A stretch of 64,000 nucleotides of DNA from Berberis thunbergii (lineage: Eukaryota; Streptophyta; Magnoliopsida; Ranunculales; Berberidaceae), in the NCBI GenBank assembly GCA_003290165.1, contig QNQO01005892.1, forward strand, positions 434,001 to 498,000, read 5' to 3'. The translations under genes and the position numbers were made by a program. Below the pieces are notes generated by a model. It was not told the DNA's origin. It saw only the letters and a list, made by a program, of their open reading frames with translations, and ran no database searches. This document shows positions 23,183 through 35,369 of the stretch, in pieces. Numbering within the stretch: position 1 is the stretch's first letter; each line of letters begins with the position of its first letter.

Positions 23183-23689
23183 TTAGTATCGGTTCGGTTT
23201 GGGCGAAGGATGAAGCAAGATATCCCCAGACTCAAGCAACAACATCAATCAACTCCTTGCAACTGCAACAAATCTAATTGCAGAACAACACCTCGCTGCA
23301 GAACTACTTGCAACAACTCCTCTCTTCTTGCCTTTCATCTTCTTTTTTCTCTTTGTTATGAATATTGGTCGATTATGGCTTAGGTTGGGGGACGTGCAGG
23401 TGATGGAAGGCTCCATGAACAGAGTTATGCGCGGGCGGGATTTTTTTGGGATTTTGCGAGCGGTTGGTTTTTTAAGTTAATCTTGGGAAAAAAATAGGCG
23501 ATATATTGGAAGTTCTCATGACTCGTTCAAAAGACATGCCTAAAAGCATGTCATAATTTCTTTAAAATTATTATATAATGACTTGGCTTGTCATGTGCGT
23601 TTTATGTATGTCATCAGAATAAATTAAGAGGACGTGCACATTAAGTAAGTCGTAAATTTAAGTCCTCTAAGCCCCTATTTGTTGTAGTG

Positions 23690-24900
23690 AGCAATTGCAA
23701 CATTTGAATGTGGTAAGAGAAAAATGAACATTTCCAAGCCAACCCATCCCTAATCCAAAGAGTGCTACCCATGCCCATGTCAATGAAATTGGAACTAGTT
23801 CCGACTCACTTGAAGAAATTAAAGTAATTACCACCCTTCGTTTCGGGCGAGCAATTGATAATGTTGTAGAGCAACCTAAGAAACCTGATGTGATTTTCAA
23901 AGAGAGTATTTCTAAACCTACTGAAAAGCTAGAAGTTTTCTACAACCAATTTAGACTCACTCTCTCAGCTTCCCTTAGAGCCAGGAAAGCCCTTTTAGGT
24001 AGAAAAAAAGATAAGCAATTTCAAGAAATCCTCGAGGTTTTTGAAGGAGTGTAGATCAACTTTCCTCTTTGTCAGCTATCCAGCAAGTACCAGTCTATGC
24101 AAAAATTTTCAAGGATATGTGAGCAAAAAATAAGAAAATAGAAGTACATGAAACTGCATGCCTTACAAACAATGCCACATCACTTATTCTACAAACTATA
24201 GTGGTTAAGTACGAGGAACCAGGAACCCCTGTTGTACCATGTTTTAATGGAAAAGACTTTGAAAGTCGTGCCTTGATTGACTTAGGAGCTAATGTGAACC
24301 TCTTACTTTATCATATCTATTTGGAACTTGGGTTGAAGGAGATCCGACCAACAAAGGTAGTTCTTAAGCTAGCAAATGAGTCAAAATGGTACTCGAGAGG
24401 AATAGTTAAGGATGTGATTGTACAAGTTGTAGATTTCTATTATCCAGTTGACTTCATCATCCTAGACACTAGCCCGAGCCCAGATAATCAAATTCATGTC
24501 ATCTTAGGGAAACCTTTCCTAGCAACTGCGGATGCCAACATCAACTATAAAAGCGGTAGCATGTATGTTTCCTTTGGGAACCTTAAAGCAGATTTGAATA
24601 TTTTTAAGGCTATGCAACATAAAGATGAACTTGATATGATTGAGGGTGAGGAAAAAGATGAAAAAGTGTGTATGATTCAATCTTTTGAGTCTTTGATTCA
24701 ATCATCAACAGATGATGCATTGCTTTGTTGTCTTTCACATTTTGGTATGGACCAAAATATTGACGAAACTGCTGAATAAGTCAACAATATCTTGGATAGT
24801 GTTCCTATACTACATATACCTAAGTCTAAGTCAATATCACATTGTCAATATGAGGAAGGCTTGTATTCCTAATCTTCCTTTCCAACTCAGTCCCTAGAAA
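23690..24900 (+). pseudogene. gag-pol: Athila-like gag C-terminus and aspartic protease
   Basis: Gag resumes right after the CACTA and runs through LRSGR-like and QFQEILEVFEGVQINFPLL-like stretches into a clean 192-codon frame (24,201-24,779). That frame has the protease core ALIDLGANVNLLLYHIYLEL, with the D-L-G-A active-site loop characteristic of this lineage, and later HVILGKPFLATADANI, the flap/ILGRPFL region. The protein would cleave the Gag-Pol polyprotein. An in-frame TAA at 24,777-24,779 and several upstream stops make it non-functional. Confidence 0.82.
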
Positions 24901-24944
24901 GTGAATCATTTATAAGCTCTTCTCAATCATTAGAACTTAAGCCT

Positions 24945-25655
24945 TTGCCAAATGAATTAAGATATGCATTTCTCGGTCCTGAGGAGAGTTATCCAGTAAT
25001 TATTGTCTCAGATCTCATTGAGGAACACAGTGACATGTTGTCGGGAGTCCTTAAAGCTCACAGTCAGCCTTTGTTTGGAGTATTAATGACATCAAGGGTG
25101 TTGACCCTACTGTCCGTGATCATCATATCTATTTGGAAGATAAAACCAAAACCTCCAAAGAACCCAACGACTTTAAATCCCATTTTGAAGATGTAGTAAA
25201 GGAAGAAATATTGAAACTTCTGGATGCAAACATCATTTATGTTATAACTGATAGCAAATGGGTTAGCCCAGTCCATGTGGTTCCTAAGAAATCACGAATT
25301 ACAATGAGTTTGTGCCACAAAGAATGAAAAAAAGGGATGGAGAGTATGTACTGATTATCACAAACTAAACTCTAATACGAGAAATGATCACTTTCCCCTC
25401 CCCTTTATTGATCAGATGCTTGAGAGGTTAGCATGTCGTCCGTACTATTGTTTATTGGATGAGTATTCTGGATACAATCAGATACCCATTGCCTGTGAAG
25501 ATCAAGAAAATGCCACATTCACTTGTCCCTTTGGTACTACGCTTATTGTCGCATGCATTTTGGGCTATGCAACGCACCCGCGACATTTCAAAGGTGCATG
25601 ACTAGCATACTTAGTGATATGGTGGTAATTTTTTTGAGATATTTATGGATGAAAA
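24945..25655 (+). pseudogene. pol: Athila-like reverse transcriptase, N-terminal half
   Basis: Words in order are LRYAFLGPEESYPVI, DANIIYVITDSKWVSPVHVV, the VCTDYHKLN counterpart near 25,345, DHFPLPFIDQMLERLA, and the YSGYNQI palm motif near 25,460. The last part is the position before the catalytic FxDD, seen as IFMDE near 25,640. A RTE-type LINE then interrupts it. The other half resumes at 27,334. Frameshifts occur near 25,190, 25,330 and 25,560. Confidence 0.82.
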
Positions 25656-27333
25656 ACTAGGGACTTGAGTCATGTTAAGTCTGTTAAGCATGAGGATGGA
25701 AGAGTTTTAATGTGGCATAAATCTATTTTAGATAGATGGAGGGATTACATTTGGCATCTACTCAATGGAACACATGTAGGGGAGTTAATCTTGGAGGGGT
25801 ATGCTTCATAGGAAGGGAGATTGCGTGTTCCATCGTAGAGTTAGTGCCATAGAAGTGAGAGAAGCTTTAAAAAGAATGAAGACAGGGAATGCAGTTGGAC
25901 CAGATGATATACCAATTGAAGTATGGAAATGTCTGGGAGAAGTTGAGATTTAATGGCTCACTAGGCTCTTTAATAGGATTTTGGAAACTAGAAAAAATTA
26001 GATTCGTGGAGGTATAGCATTGTGGTACCAATTTATAAGAACAAAAGGGATATTTAAAACTGCTCGAACTATAGAGGGATAAAATTTATGAGTCATACGA
26101 TTAAAATTTGGGAGAGGGTTATAGAACGAAGACTTATGAGTTTAACCATAGTTTCGAAGAATCAATTTTGATTTACACCGGGTAGGTCAACTACGGAGAC
26201 CATCTTCTTGCTTAGGCAAATGATAGAAAAATATCAAGAGGAGCATAAGAGTTTGCATATGGTTTTTATTGATCTTGAGAAAGCTTACGATAGGGTTTCC
26301 AGGGAGTTAATTTGGTGGGTGCTTGAAAGGAAGAAAGTGTCTCAATGTTATGTCGATATCATTAAGGATATGATGAAGGGGCTGTAACAAGTGTTCGTTC
26401 AGTGGGTGGGATGTCCAGTGAATTCCCAGTGTTAGTAGGACTACATCAAGGGTCGGCCTTAAGTACATACATCTTTGCTTTGGTCATGGAAGAGTTGACG
26501 AGGCATCTGCAAGAAGATGTACCTTGGTGCATGTTATTTGCAGATGATGTTGTTTCAATTTATGAGACTAGTGTAGGTTTATGTCAGAAATTACATAGGT
26601 GGTGGGAGGTTTAGAGAGTAAGGGTTTTAGAATTAGTGAGACGGGGTATCTAGTGTGAAACTTTGGTTGTGAATCACGAGGGAGGAGTAATGCAATTGAG
26701 ATCGAAGGCGTGGAGGTCCCAGAGTGTGAGGCTTTTTTATACCTAGGTTATATAATTCAAAAGAATGAGGCTATTGGAGAAGATGTGGACCATAGGATTA
26801 AAACTGGTTGGTTGAAATAGACAATGACGTCAGGAGTATTATGCAATAGAAGGATGCCTGCAACGCTAAAAGGGAACTGATATAAGATGATTGTTCGACC
26901 AGCCATGCTATATGGTTCAGAATGTTGGGCTACTATGTGACAACATACACATAGGATGGCAGTAGCAGAAATGCGTGTGTTAAGGTGGATGTGTGGTAAA
27001 ACACGTAAGGATACAATTAGGAATGAAAGAATTAGAAGATACTTAGGTTTAGCGCCCATAAAGGACAAAATTGGAGAAAGGCGTTTAACTTGGTTTGGTC
27101 ACATGCGGAGCAGACCAAGAACATCGCCAATTAGAAAATGTCTAGATTGACAAGTTAATGGAGGGTGTAGATGGAGGGGACGACCGTTGAAAACTTGGAT
27201 GAAGGCGGTGAATGAAGACATCCTTGAGCTTTTAGGCGAGGATATGTGGGAAGACCGCGTTGCTTGGAGAACCAAAATTTGTGTAGCCGACCATGAAAAT
27301 ATCATGAATGGGTTTTGATGATGATGATGATGA
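25656..27333 (+). mobile_element. 5'-truncated RTE-type LINE
   Basis: The reverse transcriptase is split by stops. Motifs include GNAVGPDDIPIEVWKCLGE near 25,880, HMVFIDLEKAYDRV near 26,260, the clean frame 26,402-26,614 with VGLHQGSALS and WCMLFADDVV (catalytic A-D-D), and 26,956-27,150 with AEMRVLRWMCG, RRYLGLAPI and RLTWFGHMRSRP. These are typical of plant RTE elements. The 3' end is a run of GAT repeats (27,316-27,333), the usual RTE tail. No ORF1 and no endonuclease are present, so it was truncated on insertion. It sits inside the Athila-like RT in the same orientation. Confidence 0.87.
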
Positions 27334-28075
27334 AGCTCGTCTTTTGACCAATGTTTAAATCACTTCTCACTTGTCTTTAAGCATTGTGAAGAAAAACGCC
27401 TTGTTCTAATAATTGGGAAAAGTGTCATGTCATGGTGAAACAGAGCATTGTTCTTGGGCACTCTATCTCTTCAAAAGGCATTGAAGTAGACAAAGCTAAG
27501 ATCGATATCATTTAATCTCTTCCGATTCCCAAATCTGTGAAAGATGTGAGATTTTTCTTAGGGCATGCTGGGTTTATCGTCGTTTCATCAAGGATTTCTC
27601 CAAGATATCATGCTCTTTGAGTAGTCTCTTAGCTAAGGATGTTCCCTTTCTTTTTTATGATAATTGCAATTATGCATTTATGCCTCTTAAGTCTGAACCA
27701 ATCTCGGCTCCTATCAGTTGAGCTCCTGATTGGAGCTACCCTTTGAGATTATGTGTGATGCATCTGACTATGCTCTAGGTGCAGTTTTGGGTCAGAGGGT
27801 TAACAAGCTCCCTCATGTCATCTACTATGCTAGCAAAACTCTGAGTGAGGCTCAACTCAATTACTCGACCGCTGAGAAAGAGATGCTGGCCATTGTTTAT
27901 ACCATAAATAAATTTCGTTCCTATCTTATATGAGCTACAGTTATTGTGTATACTGACCATGCGACCTTTAGATACCTTCTCAATAAGAATGACACCAAGC
28001 TTCGTTTGATCCTATGGGTCATTTTGCTGCAAGAATTTGATCTTGAAATACGAGATAGTCAAGTATAGAAAATGT
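27334..28075 (+). pseudogene. pol: Athila-like RT C-terminus and RNase H
   Basis: It begins SSFDQCLNHFSLVLKHCEEK right after the LINE tail. It continues through LGHSISSKGIEVDKAKI (thumb) to RNase H, with a clean piece at 27,730-27,933: MCDASDYALGAVLGQR (first catalytic Asp), YYASKTLSEAQLNYSTAEKE (catalytic Glu) and [13 protein letters not shown] just after a TGA. Stops and two frameshifts separate the parts. Confidence 0.84.
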
Positions 28076-29470
28076 GTCATCAACTACCTGTCAAGGCTAA
28101 TATCAAAATCGTGTACTAGTTTCTTGCCCATTGAAGAGAACCTCCCTGATGAACAACTTTTCGTGGTCGAGCAAAAGCTTCCTTGGTATGCTGATATTGT
28201 CAATTTTTTAGCAACAAATGAACTCCCTTCACACTGGTCTAATCTAGATCGTGATAAGTTTTTTTTTAGGGTTAAGTATTATTCTTGTGATAAGCCATAT
28301 TTGTACAAATACTACCCTGACCAACTTATTCGAAGATGTGTTACAGAATGTGAGCAGTTGAGCATCCTCTTATTTTGCCGTGATCAAGCTTGCGATGGGC
28401 ATTTTAGTTCTAAGAAAATTGCAGAGAAGGTTCTCCAATCCGATTTTATTAGCCTACCCTTTTTCGAGATTCCCATGAGTATTGTAAAGCCTGTCACCGA
28501 TGTCAACAAATGGGGCGAATAACTCGTTGAAACGTGATGCCTCTGAATCCTATTCTAGTGGTTGAAGTTTTTGTTATTTGGGGCATCAATTTTATGGGAT
28601 CGTTTCCATCTTCCCATGGGTATCTATACATCTTTCTTGCAGTGAATTATGTCTTTAAATTGATGGAGGCAATTGCCATTAAGACCAATAATCACAAAAT
28701 TGTTGTTTCGTTCATAAGGGAGTTTATCTTTAGTAGAATTGGCACCCCAAGGGTATCATTAGTGATGGTGGTAAAAATTTCTATAACCTCATCTTTTAGA
28801 ATCTTGTTAAAAAGTATGGGGTTACTCACAAAGTTTCCCTTTCCTACCATCCTCAAACAAGCGGTCAAGTTGAAGTCTAAAATCGTCAAATCAAGAACAT
28901 CCTCGAAAAGACTATCAATGCAAATCAGAAAGATTGTTTTTTATATGCCTTTTGGATGCCTTGTGGGCATATCAAACTGCATTCAAAACTTCTTTAGGGA
29001 TGTCTCCCTATAGGTTGGTCTTTGGTAGACCTTGTCACCTTCCCGTCGAACTCCAACATAGAGCTTATTGGGCTAAAAAGTCTAAACTTTGACCTCGATA
29101 TAGTTGGTCAACAACGAAAGCTTCAGCTTGATGATCTAGAAGAATTGAGGTATGATGCTTATGATTTATCCAAGAACTACAAAGATAAAATGAAGCGGAT
29201 ACATGACAAAAACATCATAAGAAAAGAGTTTCGTATTCGTTAGAAAGTCCAATTTTCTCGTTTTCACATCTTTCCAGGTTAGTTAAAAACTAGTTTGTCT
29301 AGTCCATTCATTGTTTGTAATGTGAAAAACTACAGTGCCATCACCATAAAAACCCCTACTAATAGCATTCTCCTTCAAGTAAATAGACATCAACTGAAGC
29401 CATACCGTGACCTTTCTACAAGGTCAGTGGAAACCATTAAGTTGATTGATCCTAACTATGAGGATTACTC
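28076..29470 (+). pseudogene. pol: Athila-like integrase
   Basis: The zinc-binding part lies at about 28,290-28,460 (CDGHFSSKKIAEKVLQSDF), with its HHCC cysteines partly lost. The catalytic core begins near 28,570 (INFMGSFPSSHGYLYIFLAV; the first Asp is replaced by Asn) and continues through [19 protein letters not shown] sequence near 28,840 and the DLSKNYKDKMKRIHDKNI segment near 29,165. It ends just before 29,470. The block ACTACTGGGAGGCAGCCCAA follows (29,559-29,578), a conserved sequence after integrase in Athila-type elements. It is heavily frameshifted. Confidence 0.82.
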
Positions 29471-29479
29471 ATGACCATG

Positions 29480-31475
29480 GATTCCTACTATACTAAGCCT
29501 ATTTGGGGGTGGTATTCACCACCCCCATTGCGTCTGGCCAATGACATTAAACTAAGCACTACTGGGAGGCAGCCCAATCAGTTTATGCATTCATTTGTAA
29601 AAATAAAAAACAGAAATTAACAATACCACCAATGCCTGTTTGGGGGTGATGCATATTTGTTTTTTGTTAATACATCATCCCCACCAACTCAATCTATTGC
29701 ATTGCCGAGACGGTTCAAATGTTCAACAAATCACCCGAGGTAATAAGTTCCAATTTTTTTTTTCACTTTCCATTTCATTTTTTTAACACTGGGGACATTG
29801 TTTTATTTGTTTGGGGGTGGGGAGATTTATCAATTTCATAACTCTTTTGAAAATCATTTATATATATATATATATATAAAAGGTGTGATATCCTAGCTAT
29901 GATGAGATTGAATTACTTGATTCGTTACATTTAGGCAAAGAGACGTTGGAAGTTTATTATTAGAGTAAACATTGCATTTGAGCATTTAGGAACAAACATT
30001 TTTTTTCACAATGGCCACAAATGTAGTTTGGAATAAAAAAAATAAGTAATTTCTCGAGAATCTCAGGGAATAATAGTGAAGACTCTTACATTGTGAGCTA
30101 TCAGACCTTTCATTTATTCAAAGGGTTTTTACATAACTCCGAGTCACATGATGACTCAAATTTATTGGATCTCACATTAACTTCTTGTGAAGTCTCATTA
30201 TTCTTATTTTTGATTGATCACTGAGGATTACATCTTTTTCGAGTTGAGAGAAACATAGGTCTTGTAGTCTATTTGAGACTTATAACCATTACCAAACCTT
30301 AGAAGGTAAATTAGGCATCTCGTCCATCTATATTTTCTCAAAACCATCTTGCTAACCATCAAAAACCAATGTGAGCATTTCTGTTGGTTTATTAGACAAA
30401 AAAACATGTTTCCCATCTATGTTTCTGAAAAAAGTGTTGGAAAGTTTATGAAGAAAAGGGGACAAGTGCAAAGTGAAAATGCAAGGTCCATGGTACTTAA
30501 AAAAAAAGTTATGAAGAAGAAAATAAATAAATAAATAAATAAAAAGGTTCTGAAAAAAGAAAGTAAAATAAAAGGAAGTGATTGATGAGTTCCCTATTAA
30601 GCTACTTGAAGACCCTACCTTTTCATAAACATTTATTTACTTACCATCTACCCAATAGTTCCTCATCCAAAAAAAAAAAAAAAAAACTTACCATCTATCC
30701 CGCTCTTCCTCATTCAAAATAAAATAATAAAAAAATTTCCAACAAAATTTATTTTTCCTTAGAGAAGTCACAATTAACACTATGGTAAGGTATGGAAAAA
30801 GTGAAGAGTAGATGAAAAGGCACTATGGTGGATAACTTGACATTCTTGCAAGTGATCAAGATTCCTTCCATGAGACTATTATTCCTTTTTCATGTCCTTT
30901 TGTTCTTATGTGCATGTGAGACGTTTGAATTTTCACACTTATTCTTTGCCTCACATGCAAGAGAAAAAATATTTAACCAATCTTAGAGTGCTCAGTTCAG
31001 AGAGATCAACTAGTGAATTTTGAAGTCAAGACAACTATTCTAAGGGTGGATTGGGATGCACCTTACTTTGACAGGAAAATTGCATATTGTTGGTTATTCA
31101 AACACACACCTTGTTTCAAAGTTGCTCAGTCGTAATGTGCATTTTAGTAACTAACTACATATGGGGCTTGTCTTCAATGTGATTGAATTTCAATGTTATT
31201 CTCTAAGAAAAATAGGGTAAACACCAAAAAAAAAATTTCAAAAAATTTCAAAAAAAGTTATGTTTGTGGGTGTTCATTCTGTATAACTATAAGGAGGCTA
31301 AAACTCCTCTTTTAGTTCATGCTAGAGGCGTTGTTGCTCATTGTAAATGCAATTGAGTCATTCCAACGAAAGTGGCCATGAATTCTTTGTGAAGTTTAGG
31401 AATAACTAAAAAAAGGGTTTTCTGAGCTTAACTTTATTTGCTCGAGGACTAGCAAAAGGTTGTTTGGGGGTGGTG
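29480..31475 (+). other. 3' noncoding region and polypurine tracts of the Athila-like element
   Basis: There is no env-like frame. A TTTGGGGGTGGGGAG tract at about 29,810-29,825 looks like an internal purine tract, and GTTTGGGGGTGG at about 31,462-31,473 precedes the 3' LTR and is the true primer for plus-strand synthesis. A (TA)n run lies at about 29,860-29,878, an A run at 30,669-30,686, and an AAAT repeat near 30,520. The part from 30,303 is shared with 1,011-2,334. Confidence 0.7.
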
Positions 31476-33120
31476 TGATAAGCATCCAAAATATTGATTT
31501 TTACGCCCCATTTACCTCTTTATTATTCTCTAATTGTGCTTAAAATTAATTAAATGTCTCTATTTGTTTCGAATTTGATTATTCTCATAATTTTTGTAGG
31601 AAATCGATAAATGTGCAAAATTCGAGACAATTCTACCATAAATTTGCATGACCAAGAGTAATTGGAGAAATTATGAAATCAATGAAATGTTCAAAATTCG
31701 ATGCATTTGGGCATGCTCGTGGCACATGTGGATCAAAAGTTTCATTCCAATACCAATATTATTGAAGTCAACATTAAATTCCAATTAGTGGTGATTTATG
31801 TGGGAGACATGTGGCAAGTTTCAAGTTAAAAACTTCAAGTGTGGAACATGCAATTATAAAGACAAATAAAGCATCAACCCAAAGCATATTCCAATGATCA
31901 AATCAAAGAATATTCCATTACCTTGAGTCTTGTCTCATGTATCTACCTCCAGTTAGGACTATCTTGATGAATCTATCCCTAATTATGACTTCATTGATTT
32001 TATATGATATGATTTGGAGTGTAATCAACGAATTTTTCCCATTTCTAGCTTGGAGGAGAACACTATAAATAGGCTCTCAAACTCTTGGAGTGAAAAAATC
32101 CAATACATCTAGTTTTTTTTTATACATATTTCTTTTATCTCTGGCATAACTTAGATTTCTTTTTTCTTTCATTGGAGTTTTCGTTCAAGTTGCATGTAAG
32201 TTTTTAGTTTTGAATTTAATAAAATTTAATAATTTTTTTATGCATTAGTTATCTTTTAATTTAATTAAGTTACTTCATCATCTACCTTTCTAGTTCCACT
32301 ATATCTTAGATTATTTCATCACAATGACCATGGTAGGCTAAACCTCTCCTCTCAAGGAGAGAAAATGAAACCTACTTGAATGATGTAGAGATTTTTTTAA
32401 CAGAAAAAAATAATAAAACTTGCATTATTTATATTAATCCTATATTCAACCAATGAATCAAAGTGGCCAAATCGAACACGAAGGATTATGCAAAATGGAG
32501 ATATGGAATTGGAAACAAGACCTACATTTGTTTTTTTAGTTATTCAATTCTTCATAAATTATAACCATTCATTGAAAATTTGCCATCGAAAGAGGGGTGG
32601 ATTAATGATGGTTAAGGAATTTATTTATCATCAAGAGAGGTAAATGGAATTTTATCTTAGAAAATAATTTTCTTTTGAGCATTGGTCTTGAATTGAAAAT
32701 TAAAGGAATTTGAGCAAGTGTTCAATTTATTTTTAGAAAAATGTGTTAAATTAATCTCTACAAAGTTAAGAGGTGGATTCTCCAATCCTTGAGACCTTTT
32801 TTTTAATTGGTAAATTTGTTTAATAATTTTCATCCTCAATTTTGGATCAAAGTTTGTTTTAAAAAAATCATTTTTCTATTCTCCAAATCTTATTTCCCTT
32901 ATTTCCACAAATTCTTAGTTCTATTTGATCTTCTAAAGTGTTTCTAAAATTTTGAGCTTGAATCCTTTTAACTTGGTGAGTAGGACGATAACTCCTACGA
33001 ACCAATTTACTTGATTTTTCTTAGAATTTTGCAAATAATTGATAAAAAGGGAACAAAAACAAAGACACAAAAATGTTGTTTTGCTTGAAGTTTTAGGCGA
33101 TAAGAATTTCAAACAAATCA
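31476..33120 (+). repeat. 3' LTR of the Athila-like element
   Basis: 1,645 bp, TGATAAGCA to AACAAATCA, uninterrupted. TATA box at 32,064-32,071. It is diverged from the 5' LTR by scattered substitutions and small indels, so the element is old. Its right flank ACAGC pairs with ACGGC at 4,889-4,893. Confidence 0.9.
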
Positions 33121-33125
33121 ACAGC

Positions 33126-33700
33126 GTAGCTAGAGAAAAAGAACGATATAACCGATCACGGAAGCGTTTCATCTGAGACTTACGGACGTGGATACAACAT
33201 CCAAGCCTTTCTGTTCTGTGTGCCAGAATTGACCACCCAACTTGAACCTTTACTGATAAGGATGCGAAGAGGGTTCATTTCTCCCCATAATGATGCCTTG
33301 GTGATTCCAGCTTCTATAGCCAAGTGGGAAGTCAAAAGAGTACTAATTGACACGGGTAACTCGGCCAACCTCCTAATCCTGATGACATTCCGCAAGATGT
33401 AGTTCAACGAAGAAGTACTGACCAACCTATGGCAGGTTTCAGTAGGGAACAATGCTACCCACTCAGGCTGATCTAACTATAGGAACACCAGGTAAACAAC
33501 GATTCCTATTAATGGACTTCTTCGTTGTTGACGCGCCTTCAACATATAATATACTTCTGGGAAGACCTTGGCTGCACGAATAGGTGCAATATCTTCCACC
33601 TTACACCAATGCCTGAAGTATCACGTCGGGGACGACGTTTGGGTCTTCAAAAGGGATCAACCAACTGCGCGTGAATGTCATTATGCAACAATGAAGCCCT
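33126..33700 (+). pseudogene. pol: Tat-lineage protease (outer element)
   Basis: The frame from the gag at 4.89 kb resumes here with a short basic stretch (REKERYNRSRKR). After a stop it reaches protease: ISPHNDALVIPASIAKWEVK, LIDTGNSANLLI (active-site DTG) and, frameshifted, a segment ending LGRPWL-like near 33,570. This order (NDP/AL-V, D-G-S/NSA) is typical of Tat/Ogre pol. Stops near 33,168, 33,402 and 33,470 inactivate it. Confidence 0.8.
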
Positions 33701-33929
33701 CAACAGATAGTAATCACAGTCACGACCAGAGGAGTTGTTACAGCAACCCGATTAATTATAGATGGATCACAATCGCCCATAGGACAATGCAACTCCAGTT
33801 AGTCCAAGAGGCTGACCAAATACTGGACAACCGAAAGAAGAAACAACATCATTCCATCTGGACGGTAAAAAGGAAGAAAAATAGTCTGGATTGGCACAAA
33901 GCTTTGCCCAGAACTAACTAAGCAGCAGA

Positions 33930-35340
33930 TCCAATAGCTGAAAGATAACCAAGACGTCTTCGCTTGGATGAAGGACAGGGTAGGCATTGACCCCTCCGTC
34001 ATGACTCGCAGTTTGCAAATCAACCAACATAAAAAGCCAGTTCGACAGAAAAGAAAGCCAGTTGCCTTAGAGCGTAACCAAGCAATCAATGAAGTGCACC
34101 ACTTAATGAATGCGGGGATGATCAAGGAATCCCACTAGCCAGGCTAGCTGGCCAACACAGTTCTGGTCTAAAACAATAATGGAAAATGGAGGGTATGTGT
34201 AGACTACATGGACCTCAACAAAGCATGTCCGAAAGATAGTTTTCACTCCCATGAATGGATCAGATAGTGAATGCCACTTCCGGACACGAACTCCTAAGCT
34301 TCATGGACGCATACTCTGGCCTCAACCAGATACAAATGTACCCACCGGACCAGAACAATAAATCTTTCATAAAAGAAAAAGGTATGTATTGCTACCGAGT
34401 GATACCATTCGGACTAAAGAAAATGAGAGCCACGTACTGACGTCTCGTGAATAGAATGTTCAGAGATTAGATTGGAAAGACATGGAGGTGTATATTAACG
34501 GACACATTAGTCAATAGCCTACGTAAAAAAGAACACGTCAAAGACCTCGAGCAAGGCTTCTCTCAGCTCTAAAAGTACAAAATGAAGTTGAACCCTTAAG
34601 AAATGTACGTTCGGAGTATAATTAGGGTAATTCCTCAGGTATATTGTCAGTCAGAGATGGATCGAAGCTTATCCGAAACAGATACAAGCACTCCTCAACA
34701 CACAATCACCTACAAACATCAAAGGTGTACAAAACCTCAACGGTAGGAGCAGACTTAAACAAGTTAATCTGTGGATCATCAGACAAATGCCTTTCCTTAT
34801 TCAAAATCATGAAAAGGCACAAAACGTTCAAGTGGACTGAAAAATGTGAAAAGGCTTTTCAAAGCCCAAAGGCGTACATGGGGAGCACCGAACTACTATC
34901 AAATCCAAAAATCGGCTAAGCATTTTACTTGTATCCATTAGTGTCGAAGTACCATCAACATCTGAATATGCAGTCAGTTCAACAATGATACGTAAAGAGA
35001 ATGACACATATAAGTCAGTCTACTACGTCAGCAAGACATTTGCGGATGCACAAGTTAACTACCCATCCCTGGATAAATTAGCCCTCGCCCTAGTCATATC
35101 TTCAAGAAAACAACGATGATACTTCCAAGCCCATCCCATCACTATCATCACTGAACAACCACTTCGGTCTGTATTGCACAAACGAGAGTTGCTTGGAAAA
35201 ATGATGAAATGGGTAGTAGAGCTTGGTAAGTTTGACATCAGTTATGCTCCTAAGACTGCAATAAAAGCTCAAGCATTAGTAGACTTCATCGCTGAGTTCA
35301 CAGTCTTCAACGAACATCGACCAGACAACAATCAAGAAAA
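33930..35340 (+). pseudogene. pol: Tat-lineage reverse transcriptase and first RNase H (outer element)
   Basis: RT pieces are an MTRSL-like start near 34,000, AINEVHHLMNAGMIKESH near 34,085, MDLNKACPKDSF-like sequence near 34,210, and 34,255-34,440 with SFMDAYSGLNQIQMYPPDQN (catalytic A motif, D-A-Y-S-G) and YCYRVIPFGLK. The FxDD motif region near 34,480 is degraded. RNase H pieces are FKWTEKCEKAFQSPKAYM near 34,830, and 35,174-35,422 with HKRELLGKMMKWVVELGKFD and KAQALVDFIAEFT. Stops and shifts are frequent. Confidence 0.82.
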
Positions 35341-35369
35341 AAAAACCACTGAACGTATTGCTCATGAAT

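Larger units (their letters stand above)
16919..23689. mobile_element. Non-autonomous CACTA transposon carrying host and retroelement DNA
   Basis: The left end reads CACTATAACATATATAGG. The right end, read inward on the minus strand, is CACTACAACAAATAGGGG. Flanks AAC and AGC fit a 3-bp CACTA target duplication with one change, and the gag frame stays open if the element is removed. Inside both ends are dense short motifs (ACGACG, TGTCGT, GCACGTC) that form the usual subterminal repeats. No CACTA transposase is present. It carries a LEUNIG fragment (18.3-18.6 kb), a decayed chromovirus (20.4-22.3 kb) and a MITE (22.5-23.2 kb). The remaining parts, including 19.0-20.3 kb, show nothing I recognise. 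Confidence 0.82.
4894..33120 (+). mobile_element. Athila-like Ty3/gypsy retrotransposon, complete ends, heavily nested
   Basis: The element runs from a split 5' LTR (4,894-5,273 plus 12,438-13,723; 1,666 bp) to a 3' LTR at 31,476-33,120 (1,645 bp). Both LTRs start TGATAAGCA and end AAATCA. The flanks are ACGGC (4,889-4,893) and ACAGC (33,121-33,125), a 5-bp target duplication with one change. A tRNA-Asp primer site follows the 5' LTR and a purine tract precedes the 3' LTR. Order inside: leader, gag, protease, RT, RNase H, integrase, long 3' noncoding region. Without the nested insertions the element would be about 12 kb, typical for Athila. No env-like frame is visible. Every coding part has stops, so it is long dead. 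Confidence 0.88.
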
